Part shown: piece after piece, positions 1 to 8,325 of the stretch
How positions within the stretch are numbered: position 1 is the stretch's first letter
Layout: each line of letters begins with the position of its first letter
NCBI GenBank assembly: GCA_964466965.1
Contig: CAYXPZ010000002.1
Span: 1-61,834, forward strand
Source: Dichotomicrobium sp964466965
GTDB lineage: Bacteria > Pseudomonadota > Alphaproteobacteria > Rhizobiales > Rhodomicrobiaceae
Length of the DNA: 61,834 nucleotides
Reading direction: 5' to 3'
Notes under the pieces: model-generated
What the model saw: the letters and a program-made list of their open reading frames with translations, nothing else
The model's database searches: none
What the model was told of the DNA's origin: nothing
Program-made: the position numbers and the translations under genes

Positions 1-306
<306 letters not shown>

Positions 307-741
307 ATGATTTGATTCTGACTGTTCTCGAAAGGACCCAAAGATTCGGATCGTTTCGAGCGACCACTGCGTTCTGTTTTAGATAGGAATTGTTCGGAGT
401 CCTATGTCACACACAGCTTTTCGCTCTACAAGAGCACGTAAAGCCGATGCGTCACAGAAACGCCGGTCGTCAGAGTCTCGTCGGTCCGCATTTCTGCGAA
501 CCCGCAAGAGCTCCGCCGCCTGCGTTTCTCTTCCTTCCATAAATCCACATTGTCAAAGAGCCGAGTAGAAACGCTTCGCGCGCTTTCACTCTTGAAGCCT
601 TCAGCTTCGCATCCTCCGACCAGCACTGACGCGCCGACGGTCGACTTGGTTTCCAAGCGATCCCCCGCGGTTGCTATGTATCTTCGGAAGTTCCGAGGAG
701 TCAAACCGAACGTGGCCTAACTCCGTTCCGGACAGACCTTA
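307..741 (-). other. rrn transcribed leader (no protein gene)
   Basis: Spacer between the mature 16S 5' end and the putative rrn promoter. It carries a boxA-like element and presumably the RNase III processing stem. A 92-codon minus-strand reading frame crosses it (426-704) but has no recognisable motif or ribosome binding site, so I treat it as non-coding leader. Confidence 0.7.
551..562 (-). promoter_or_regulatory. boxA antitermination element of rrn leader
   Basis: On the minus strand this reads GGCTCTTTGACA, close to the boxA consensus bound by NusB/NusE in rRNA antitermination complexes. It lies about 245 nt upstream of the mature 16S 5' end, as expected for an rrn leader. Confidence 0.7.
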
Positions 742-770
742 AACTTAACTCGCGCCCTGCCCCCTGTCAA
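742..770 (-). promoter_or_regulatory. Putative sigma-70 promoter of the rrn operon
   Basis: On the minus strand a perfect -35 hexamer TTGACA (765-770) is followed after 17 nt by TAAGTT (742-747), a plausible -10. A GC-rich discriminator follows. Its position upstream of boxA and 16S, and its direction, fit the main rRNA promoter. The -10 match is moderate and the start site is not determined. Confidence 0.55.
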
Positions 771-1124
771 CACCCCCGCAACATTTGTTGCCAAAGCCTT
801 CACCAGGTGGCTACAGGCGGCAGCAATCCCCGCCTGAGCGGCGTACCATGATGCCGTCACAAAGCGTATATAACACCTTGACTTCTAAAGGAATGGTTAA
901 CGCGAAAAAAATTTTTTATGGAATTTCATGCGCTTCCACTAGGGGTGATATAAGATCGCCGTCGCTATCCACAAGAGGGCAGATGGCTGTGTATAACGAG
1001 GGATAACTCGACGATCGACGATCTGCGGTGGGACCTGCCACGGCGCTCTTGCTTAGGGCTACGTGCGGGCGGGCTGCACATGGGATATACCGGCTTCGCA
1101 TCAGACGGGCTGTAACACGGGGGC

Positions 1125-3125
1125 ATGATGCTAGACAGACGAAAGCGGTCATCCAGGGCGCTGGTCACAACGGGCGACCACGAGACGCTCCCTCAAGTGT
1201 ATCTGTCGAAAGTGCCAGAGCCGCGCGGGGTGCTACCGCAAGAACCGGAACAGGATGTCGCCTCCCGGCTCAAATGGATCGTCTCCACCTGCTTGGTCGG
1301 CGTAGCGGGCCTGTGCGTCATTGCAGTCGTTCTTTACGCATCTATGGATTTCGACCGCGGCGAGGGGATTATATCCTCGATGCAAAAGGCGGGAGTGTCC
1401 GCCATGCAGACCAAACAGGTCGGCAATATCGTACACGATCAACCGGACATCACCTTCGGTCAGAAGACAGACCGCATCAAGCTCACTGCGAAGGGCGTCA
1501 CAACCAGCCATATCATACACGACAGCATGGTCGTGCGCCGTAACGCCACGGAATTCATCGAAATAAAGCCTTACGTCCTGATTGAAGCATCGCTCGCCAC
1601 GCAGGTCCCGCAGAGCACTGCTGACATCCCGGAATTCGATCCGTTCGAATTGTATGCGGACAAGACGCCCGTATCGGACCCAGCACAAACGAAAGCCCGC
1701 GAAACCGCGTCGGACAACGTGGCGCTCAGCTTCAGTGACATCCGGGTCGCCCAACTTACCATGCTGGACAATCATACTATGGGGCCTGAACGCGCAGAGC
1801 AGTTTGTCGCTGAGGCCGCCGCCGTTCTGGCTGAAACCGGCGCCGAGTTCGAGACAGCGCCTGCCGAACCTGCCGCGCAAGATCAGATTGCCGATGCCCT
1901 CGAACCCGCCGATCAAGACATCGGCCCAAATACGACCGTCATCCGGAAGCGGCCCGAACTAACCGAAGATGCAGCCCCACGGCTGAGGACCACCGCCGTC
2001 GAAGTGCGCTCGGGAGACACGCTCTATCGGCTCCTCAGTGAAGCTGGCGCGAAAGAGCCTGAAGCGAAAGCGATCGTTAACGCCATGAAAAGCGTGCCCG
2101 GGGCTGTCGAGCTGGAAGCGGGTCAAGAGATCCGGTTCCAGCATGCCAGTGTCGGCACGGGCGAGAAGGAGCAACCCCCTCTCGGCGTCAGTCTCTATGG
2201 CGGTGACGAGCATATCGTCAGCGTAACAAAAACTGAGAACGGCGATTACGTCGCCGCCGACGAAGAGATCAAGATCGCCGCAACTTTAAACTCAGGCGAA
2301 CCACGGTTCTCACGGCGCGCTTCTCTTTACACCAGCATCTTTCACGCAGCCATTTCGCAGGATTTGCCGCACGACCTGGTAATGAACCTGCTACGCACGC
2401 TCGCTTACGACGTGGACTTTAAGCAAAAAGTGGGGGTGGGCGACTCGATTCGCTTCTTCTTTGACGTTGAGCGGGAACCGAGCGGCCTCGAAAAACCGGG
2501 AGAATTGCTCTACGCCGAAATGGCGGTCGGGGGCGACGCGTATCGTTACTATCGCTTCCGCACGCCAGATGGCGAAATCGATTTCTATAACGAAAACGGC
2601 TCGAATTCGCGCAAGTTCCTGATGCGCAAGCCGGTCAAGGGAGCGCGTTTTACATCCGGATTCGGCTATCGCCGCCATCCGATCCTGGGAACGCGCCGCA
2701 TGCATACCGGCACGGACTGGGCGGCTCCGCGCGGCACGCCCATACTGGCACCAGGCGACGGAACAGTGGTTTTTGTCGGACGCAAAGGTGGTTACGGCAA
2801 CCACGTTCGCATTAAACACGGCAATGGCTACAAGACCACGTTTTCGCATTTGCACAGATTTTCTGAGAATATCCGCAGCGGCGTGAAGGTGAAGCAGGGA
2901 CAGGTGATCGGTTACATTGGCTCTACAGGACGTTCTACAGGGCCGCATTTGCACTACGAGGTTCTCGTCAACGACAAATTCACCGATCCCATGAAAGTTG
3001 CGACCGGCAGCAGCCGACAACTTCAGGGTCGTCTGCTGGCAGAGTTCAAGAACGAGAAGCAACGCATTGATGGGCTTATGCGCAGAGCCCCGGTTAAAAC
3101 CCAGGTTGCCGCCGTCAACGAGTAA
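1125..3125 (+). CDS. Membrane-anchored M23 (LytM-type) peptidoglycan endopeptidase family protein
   Basis: 666 aa. A short basic cytoplasmic N-terminus is followed by one membrane segment (about 51-73), placing the rest in the periplasm. Around 290-350 is a LysM/OapA-like stretch (VRSGDTLYRLL... LEAGQEIRF). The C-terminal M23 domain (about 510-625) keeps the metal and catalytic set: HTGTD (H527, D531), HLH (575-577) and HLH (608-610). An intact set predicts an active Zn endopeptidase cutting peptide cross-links in cell-wall growth or division, rather than an EnvC-like activator. The gene starts about 350 nt from the divergent rrn promoter. Start ATG 1125 and the next codon, ATG 1128, are both possible. 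Confidence 0.9.
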   Translation: MMLDRRKRSSRALVTTGDHETLPQVYLSKVPEPRGVLPQEPEQDVASRLKWIVSTCLVGVAGLCVIAVVLYASMDFDRGEGIISSMQKAGVSAMQTKQVGNIVHDQPDITFGQKTDRIKLTAKGVTTSHIIHDSMVVRRNATEFIEIKPYVLIEASLATQVPQSTADIPEFDPFELYADKTPVSDPAQTKARETASDNVALSFSDIRVAQLTMLDNHTMGPERAEQFVAEAAAVLAETGAEFETAPAEPAAQDQIADALEPADQDIGPNTTVIRKRPELTEDAAPRLRTTAVEVRSGDTLYRLLSEAGAKEPEAKAIVNAMKSVPGAVELEAGQEIRFQHASVGTGEKEQPPLGVSLYGGDEHIVSVTKTENGDYVAADEEIKIAATLNSGEPRFSRRASLYTSIFHAAISQDLPHDLVMNLLRTLAYDVDFKQKVGVGDSIRFFFDVEREPSGLEKPGELLYAEMAVGGDAYRYYRFRTPDGEIDFYNENGSNSRKFLMRKPVKGARFTSGFGYRRHPILGTRRMHTGTDWAAPRGTPILAPGDGTVVFVGRKGGYGNHVRIKHGNGYKTTFSHLHRFSENIRSGVKVKQGQVIGYIGSTGRSTGPHLHYEVLVNDKFTDPMKVATGSSRQLQGRLLAEFKNEKQRIDGLMRRAPVKTQVAAVNE

Positions 3126-3217
3126 CTTTTCGACCGCTATTGTGGTGATCGCGGCATTGCCCGAGCATTCTTGCTGACCTATAACCTCATCCTGATTGTT
3201 AGTCAGGAGTCATTTCG

Positions 3218-3532
3218 ATGCATGAGAGCATGAGTCGTTTTACCGTTAGTTTGTTCGCCCTTCTCATCATCGCAACGCCGGGTGCCGCGGCTGCGCAGAC
3301 ATGCTTTCCGGTGAAGAGCGAGGTCGTAAGCCTGGGTCAGGAGAACGCTGAGGTCTACACTGGCCGCAGCCTTGACAGGGCGATCGCCGCGCGGACCGAA
3401 ATGATCGAAGCGAGTGGCCGCGAGGTCGGCAACGTGACGCGCGAGGACCTCGAATGCGCGCCCTACCCAAATCTCATCGGCGCCGATGAGTGGCGCTGCG
3501 CGGGCCGCGCGGTGGTCTGCGCCGCCAACTAA
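3218..3532 (+). CDS. Small secreted protein of unknown function
   Basis: 104 aa. AGGAG lies about 9 nt before the start. Residues 1-27 form a signal peptide (hydrophobic FTVSLFALLIIATP, likely cut after AAAAQ). The mature part is about 77 residues with four cysteines, one near its N-terminus (TCFPV), then C-A-P-Y and a terminal C-x(6)-C, probably forming disulfides in the periplasm. I do not recognise the family. It ends 15 nt before thiL and may be cotranscribed with it. Confidence 0.7.
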   Translation: MHESMSRFTVSLFALLIIATPGAAAAQTCFPVKSEVVSLGQENAEVYTGRSLDRAIAARTEMIEASGREVGNVTREDLECAPYPNLIGADEWRCAGRAVVCAAN

Positions 3533-3547
3533 CGCGTTTTCCGGACA

Positions 3548-4552
3548 ATGGACGAAGAAGAGATCATCCAAACCTTCTTCGCGCCGCTCGCCAGCAACCA
3601 CCAGGGCGCGTTGGGCCTCTCTGATGACGCCGCGACGCTCCAGGTCACGCCTGGCCACGAACTCGTCGTCACCACAGATGCTCTCGTCGCCGGAATTCAC
3701 TTCCTCCCAGGCGACGCGCCCACCGACATAGCCGCGAAGGCGCTCGGCGTAAATCTCTCTGACCTCGCGGGAAAAGGCGCGGAACCACTGGCCTACGTTC
3801 TGTCTCTCTGCCTGCCGCAGCCAGTTTCGGCGACTTGGCTGACGGGCTTCCAGAAAGGTCTTGAGGCGGCGCAAGCGAGTCATGGGATACGCCTGATCGG
3901 CGGTGACACCACCCGTAGCCCCGCTGCGACCGTGCTGTCCATCACCGCGTTCGGCACCATTCCCGCGGGGCAGATGGTGCGGCGCAGCACGGCGCGGCCC
4001 GGAGACCATCTGTACGTCTCAGGCACGATCGGGGATGCTGCGCTCGGCCTGCTGCTTGCCCTCGGCGATCCGCGGACAGAGGGTTGGCGCCTCGACGCCG
4101 GATCCCGCGAGGTCCTGCTCTCGCGGTATCGCCGGCCTCAACCGCGAACGAATTTGGCGCGCACCGTGAGAGACCTCGCCCACGCCGCTCTCGACATCTC
4201 AGACGGCTTGGTTATCGACGCCATTCGCCTTTGTCGCGCCTCTGGGTGCACAGCGACCATCCACGCGGAGCTGGTGCCGCTTTCACCCGCCGCCCAGCGC
4301 GCCCAAACAGCAGACCCACAGGCCCTGCAGACGGTCCTCACCGGCGGGGATGACTACGAACTGCTCATGGCCGTCCCTCCTGAGAATGGCGACGCCTTGC
4401 TCCGCGCAGCGGAACAAGCCGGAACGCCGGTGCACTGTATTGGCGAAGTTACTGGCGCGCTGACGGAATCCGGGGAAAGTCCGGTTCGCATCGTCGCAGC
4501 CGATGGTGCCCAGATCGAGCTCCGCCATCCCGGCTACACGCACTTCGGCTGA
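3548..4552 (+). CDS. thiL: Thiamine-monophosphate kinase
   Basis: 334 aa, the usual ThiL length. ThiL phosphorylates thiamine monophosphate to thiamine pyrophosphate with ATP, the last step of cofactor synthesis, in the cytoplasm. The AIRS-kinase family features are clear: acidic metal-binding motif GLSDDAA near residue 23, VVTTDALVAGIHF around 40-52, GGDTTRS around 118-124, DISDGL around 216 and the C-terminal GGDDYELL. Start ATG 3548 follows the small secreted protein gene closely. It is unlinked here to nusB or ribH, its neighbours in many relatives. Confidence 0.95.
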   Translation: MDEEEIIQTFFAPLASNHQGALGLSDDAATLQVTPGHELVVTTDALVAGIHFLPGDAPTDIAAKALGVNLSDLAGKGAEPLAYVLSLCLPQPVSATWLTGFQKGLEAAQASHGIRLIGGDTTRSPAATVLSITAFGTIPAGQMVRRSTARPGDHLYVSGTIGDAALGLLLALGDPRTEGWRLDAGSREVLLSRYRRPQPRTNLARTVRDLAHAALDISDGLVIDAIRLCRASGCTATIHAELVPLSPAAQRAQTADPQALQTVLTGGDDYELLMAVPPENGDALLRAAEQAGTPVHCIGEVTGALTESGESPVRIVAADGAQIELRHPGYTHFG

Positions 4553-4731
4553 TCACCGGAACATTGTTGCACTGCGGGGGGTATTTTGGCATGTTCCCGC
4601 CGGTTCGCGCGTCGGTTCAGATGCTGGAACCAAAAGGTGTTGGGGGGAAAAGAGACTGCCGGGCACGGCTATGATCGCTCGGTGGCTTCAACAAAACCCA
4701 GATTTCAATAATCATACCCGGGACGATTCCA

Positions 4732-6846
4732 ATGGATAACGTGATCTGGCTTATCGTTGCCGCCGGTCTGCTTTCGCTCGTTTATGGCGCGCTGACAATT
4801 CGTCAGCTGCTCGCCGCTGACCCCGGCAACGAACGTATGCAGGAAATCGCTGGCGCAATTCAAGAAGGCGCACAGGCTTATTTGTCGCGCCAATACACGA
4901 CCATCGCCATCGTCGGCGGCGTCATCTTCCTCATCGTTTTGTTTCTGCTCGGCCTGCCCGTGGCGATCGGCTTCCTGCTCGGCGCGGTGCTGTCCGGCGC
5001 AGCTGGCTTCATCGGCATGATCGTGTCGGTCCGCGCGAACGTGCGCACCACCCAGGCGGCAAGCGTGAGCCTTGCGGACGGGCTCTCGATCGCCTTCAAG
5101 TCCGGTGCGGTGACCGGCATGTTGGTGGCCGGCCTGGCGCTGCTGGCCGTAACGGTCTATTTCGCGATTTTGCTGCTGTTGGGCTACGATCAGACCGATC
5201 GGACGATCGTGGATGCTCTCGTCGCTCTTGGTTTCGGCGCATCGCTGATTTCGATCTTCGCCCGTCTGGGCGGCGGCATCTTCACAAAGGGCGCGGATGT
5301 CGGCGGTGATCTGGTCGGCAAGGTCGAAGCGGGCATTCCGGAAGACGACCCGCGCAACCCGGCGACCATCGCGGACAACGTCGGCGACAATGTCGGCGAC
5401 TGCGCCGGCATGGCAGCGGACCTCTTCGAAACCTATGTCGTGACAGTGGTGGCAACCATGGTCCTGGCCTCCATATACTTCGCTGGTCAGGACATCCTCA
5501 TGCCCGCGATGGTTTACCCGCTGGCAATCGGCGGCGTCTGTGTGCTCACCTCGATTATCGGCACATTCTTCGTTCGGTTGGGCTCGGATGGCAGCATCAT
5601 GGGCGCGCTCTATAAGGGCTTCGTCGCCACAGGCGCACTGTCGCTGCTCGCGCTTTGGCCCGTCACCGATTTCATCATCGGCATGGATACGGAGATGACG
5701 GCCTCGGGCATCAGCTTTACCGGCGCTGAACTGTTCTATTGCGGCGCGATCGGGCTGGTCATCACGGGCCTCTTCATCGTCATCACCGAGTACTACACGG
5801 GCACCGGCTTCCGGCCGGTTCGCTCTATCGCTGAAGCGTCGCGAACTGGTCATGGCACCAACGTAATCCAAGGTCTGGCGATCTCGCTAGAGGCCACCGC
5901 GCTGCCAGCCATCGTCATCATCGCGGGCATCCTGATCGCCTTCAATCTCGCGGGGCTATTCGGTATCGCAATTGCTGTGACAACCATGCTGGCGCTCGCC
6001 GGCATGGTCGTTGCACTCGACGCTTTCGGCCCAGTGACCGACAACGCTGGCGGTATCGCCGAGATGGCCGACTTGCCGGAAGAGGTGCGCAATACCACGG
6101 ACGCGCTGGACGCGGTTGGCAACACGACCAAGGCCGTGACCAAGGGCTACGCAATTGGTTCGGCGGGCCTCGGCGCGCTGGTCCTGTTCGCCGCCTACAC
6201 GCAGGATCTGAACTTTTTCATCAACAACACCGCCGATTACCCCTATTTCGCGGGCGTTGACCTCGACTTCTCGCTGTCCAATCCGTATGTCGTGGTCGGC
6301 TTGTTCTTCGGCGGTCTGCTGCCCTACCTGTTCGGCGCGATGGGCATGACAGCGGTCGGCCGCGCCGGCGGCAAGGTCGTCGAGGAGGTCCGGCGGCAGT
6401 TCAAAGAGAAGCCGGGCATCATGGAAGGCAAGGACAAGCCGGACTACGGTGCAGCGGTCGATATGCTGACCAAGGCGGCGATCAAGGAGATGGTGATCCC
6501 GTCCATGCTGCCGGTTCTATCGCCGATCGTGGTGTTCATTGTCATCAGCCTCGTGGCGGACAAGTCGGCGGCGTTCTCTGCCGTGGGCGCGATGCTGCTC
6601 GGCGTCATCGTGACTGGGCTATTCGTCGCAATCTCAATGACGGCGGGCGGCGGCGCCTGGGACAATGCCAAGAAGTACATCGAGGATGGCAATTTCGGCG
6701 GCAAGGGCTCTGAGGCTCACAAGGCCGCGGTGACGGGCGATACCGTGGGCGATCCTTACAAGGATACGGCGGGGCCGGCGGTCAACCCGATGATCAAGAT
6801 TACCAACATCGTCGCGCTGCTGTTGCTGGCGGTGCTGGCGCACTGA
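4732..6846 (+). CDS. hppA: K+-insensitive proton-translocating membrane pyrophosphatase
   Basis: 704 aa, about 16 membrane segments. It hydrolyses pyrophosphate and pumps H+ out of the cytoplasm. The PPi-binding signature (DVGGDLVGKVE, about 190-200) and the following NPATIADNVGDNVGDCAGMAADLF acidic stretch are intact. In GNTTKA the lysine at about 467 replaces the alanine of K+-dependent enzymes, placing it in the K+-independent H+ pump class such as that of Rhodospirillum rubrum. A 179-nt gap separates it from thiL and a hairpin terminator follows, so it is probably monocistronic. Confidence 0.97.
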   Translation: MDNVIWLIVAAGLLSLVYGALTIRQLLAADPGNERMQEIAGAIQEGAQAYLSRQYTTIAIVGGVIFLIVLFLLGLPVAIGFLLGAVLSGAAGFIGMIVSVRANVRTTQAASVSLADGLSIAFKSGAVTGMLVAGLALLAVTVYFAILLLLGYDQTDRTIVDALVALGFGASLISIFARLGGGIFTKGADVGGDLVGKVEAGIPEDDPRNPATIADNVGDNVGDCAGMAADLFETYVVTVVATMVLASIYFAGQDILMPAMVYPLAIGGVCVLTSIIGTFFVRLGSDGSIMGALYKGFVATGALSLLALWPVTDFIIGMDTEMTASGISFTGAELFYCGAIGLVITGLFIVITEYYTGTGFRPVRSIAEASRTGHGTNVIQGLAISLEATALPAIVIIAGILIAFNLAGLFGIAIAVTTMLALAGMVVALDAFGPVTDNAGGIAEMADLPEEVRNTTDALDAVGNTTKAVTKGYAIGSAGLGALVLFAAYTQDLNFFINNTADYPYFAGVDLDFSLSNPYVVVGLFFGGLLPYLFGAMGMTAVGRAGGKVVEEVRRQFKEKPGIMEGKDKPDYGAAVDMLTKAAIKEMVIPSMLPVLSPIVVFIVISLVADKSAAFSAVGAMLLGVIVTGLFVAISMTAGGGAWDNAKKYIEDGNFGGKGSEAHKAAVTGDTVGDPYKDTAGPAVNPMIKITNIVALLLLAVLAH

Positions 6847-6872
6847 GGCTCAGCGACCAACCGAAAAGACAG

Positions 6873-6902
6873 AAAGCCGCGCTGCCGACAGCGCGGCTTT
6901 TT
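6873..6902 (+). terminator. Rho-independent terminator of hppA
   Basis: A perfect 10-bp GC-rich stem (AGCCGCGCTG / CAGCGCGGCT) with a 4-nt loop runs into TTTT, with an A-run on the other side. It starts about 27 nt after the hppA stop. The flanking A and T runs would let it work for both hppA and the converging hydrolase gene. Confidence 0.9.
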
Positions 6903-6933
6903 GCGTCGTGGAGCTCACGCACCATGATCGCAC

Positions 6934-7839
6934 TCAACCTAAAAATGCCCGCAATATCGAAAGCACATCGTCAGGCGCTTCCTCAGGAATAAAGTGGCCT
7001 GTCGGCATCGGCTGAAACTGAGGGCTGTCGCACCAGCGCGACCAGATATCGCGCAGATCGAAGTGGCGGCCTACCACGCCATGCTCGCCCCACATGACCA
7101 GCGTCGGGCATTCGATGGACTTACCGTTCGCCCGATCCTCCCCGTCGTGGACGCGATCCAAGTGAAAACCAGCGCGGAAGCATTCGCACATTGCCGAGAC
7201 GGCCTCGGACCGCGACGCCGAGGCGAGATAGGTTTCCAAAGCCTCTGGAGCATACGGCACAGGTTTGTTCGACAACCCCGTCAGAATTAGCCTCATAAAT
7301 CGGCGCGGATCGCCGGCAATGAGCGACTCAGGGATCGGATGGTCCTGTGTGAGGAATACGAAATAGAAATAGTCCTGCGCGATCTCGGCTGTCAGGTTTT
7401 CATAGAAATCGAGGGCGGGGACAATATCCATAACCACAAGCCGTTCAACGGCCTCCGGATGATCGAGCGCTAGCCGCCGGGCCACGCGCGCCCCGCGGTC
7501 ATGCCCGACCACGGTAAAGCGGTCGTAGCCGAGCGCGCGCATCACCTCCAATTGCTCGGAGGCCATCGTTCGCTTGGCGTAGGCGTCACGTCCCGCTCCC
7601 GGCTGAGGCTTGTGGGACTCGCCGCGCCCCCGCAGGTCGGTAAGGACTACCGTGTGGTCCTGGGCAAGGGGCGCCGCCTGATGATGCCAGCAGAGATGCG
7701 TCTGCGGGTCGCCATGCAGCATGAGTATGGGTGGCCCCTCGCCGGCCGTCAATGCAAGGATCGTGCCGTCCTGTGTCGTGACCAAGCGCCGCTGGAAGCC
7801 GGGCAACAATTCGCGGTCAACGTCTTCAAAGCGTGTCAT
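6934..7839 (-). CDS. Haloacetate-dehalogenase-like alpha/beta hydrolase
   Basis: 301 aa. The sequence follows the fluoroacetate/haloacetate dehalogenase subfamily: HGDPQTHLCWHH oxyanion region (42-53), DLRGRGESHKP (68-78), nucleophile motif GHDRGARVARRL with Asp114 and the two carboxylate-binding arginines Arg115 and Arg118, acid Asp138 and catalytic His282. The halide-binding His-Trp of the fluoroacetate enzyme aligns with Tyr159-Phe160, so the substrate is uncertain. The gene overlaps the upstream ArsR-type gene by 14 nt and is probably its regulated partner. Cytoplasmic, no signal peptide. Epoxide-hydrolase-like activity is the alternative. Confidence 0.8.
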   Translation of the reverse strand: MTRFEDVDRELLPGFQRRLVTTQDGTILALTAGEGPPILMLHGDPQTHLCWHHQAAPLAQDHTVVLTDLRGRGESHKPQPGAGRDAYAKRTMASEQLEVMRALGYDRFTVVGHDRGARVARRLALDHPEAVERLVVMDIVPALDFYENLTAEIAQDYFYFVFLTQDHPIPESLIAGDPRRFMRLILTGLSNKPVPYAPEALETYLASASRSEAVSAMCECFRAGFHLDRVHDGEDRANGKSIECPTLVMWGEHGVVGRHFDLRDIWSRWCDSPQFQPMPTGHFIPEEAPDDVLSILRAFLG

Positions 7840-8131
7840 TAAGCCAGTCCTTATATTCGGCGATCACTGCCTCGTCGCGCCGGTAGTACGACCAACGGCC
7901 AACCTTTTCGGCGCGAACGAAGCCGGCCCGTCGCAAGAGATCGAGATGCTGGCTCACCGTCGGCTGCGCCATGCCGAGCTTTTGGGTCATTAGGGTTACG
8001 CACACGCCGATTTTTTCCGGCGGGCCGGTCGTCTGATGTGAGAAATGAAGTTCAGGTTCCGCGAGCCACCGCAGAATGGATTGCCGCACATCACTTGCCA
8101 GGGCTTTCGATTGTTCGATCCTGTGATCCAT
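7826..8131 (-). CDS. ArsR/SmtB-family winged-helix transcriptional regulator
   Basis: 101 aa. Winged-helix fold: SDVRQSILRWLAE helix near 14-26, helix-turn-helix MTQKLGMAQPTVSQHLDLLRRAGFV (about 48-72) and wing (RAEKVGRWSYYRRDE). The only cysteine is in GVCVTL, so a metal-sensing pair is not apparent; sensing of an organic ligand or constitutive repression is more likely. It overlaps the downstream hydrolase gene by 14 nt, indicating translational coupling, and probably represses this two-gene operon. Confidence 0.88.
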   Translation of the reverse strand: MDHRIEQSKALASDVRQSILRWLAEPELHFSHQTTGPPEKIGVCVTLMTQKLGMAQPTVSQHLDLLRRAGFVRAEKVGRWSYYRRDEAVIAEYKDWLNDTL

Positions 8132-8325
8132 GAGATAAGGCTAATCGTTGTTTAGCTATATGTCTATTGATTTGCCAAACATCGGGGGAGAGCGATTTTC
8201 CTGGTCAGGGCCAAGCCCAATGACGTTGGTTCGAATTCAATCACGGCGCCGGTCTTATCGCCGTGCAAAAGCTAGCGACTCCGCATATATCCGAGGGACC
8301 GGCTGGGCCAATAAAGGAGACGGTG
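8132..8325. other. Divergent intergenic region (ArsR-type operon / ribBX)
   Basis: 194 bp between divergent genes. An AT-rich stretch at about 8135-8180 must carry the ArsR promoter, and any operator would be expected there, though I see no clean dyad. The right half lacks the conserved FMN-riboswitch core often found ahead of riboflavin genes. An AAAGGAG ribosome binding site at 8313-8319 serves the next gene. Confidence 0.5.

Noticed and set aside
785..1168. Several 60-80 codon frames on both strands between rrn promoter and M23 gene
   Set aside because: No ribosome binding sites, no recognisable sequence, overlapping each other on both strands; region is better read as promoter DNA.
3203..4009. 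268-codon minus-strand frame
   Set aside because: Antisense to the small secreted protein and thiL, which have clear motifs; arginine-rich composition typical of shadow frames.
4705..5871. 388-codon minus-strand frame
   Set aside because: Mirror of the hppA coding sequence; composition is Asp/Arg/His-rich and without motifs.
8229..8239. GGTTCGAATTC resembling a tRNA T loop
   Set aside because: Flanks do not pair as a T stem and no acceptor or anticodon stem can be drawn.
8132..8325. FMN riboswitch ahead of the riboflavin gene
   Set aside because: The conserved RFN core segments are not present in the 194-bp gap.
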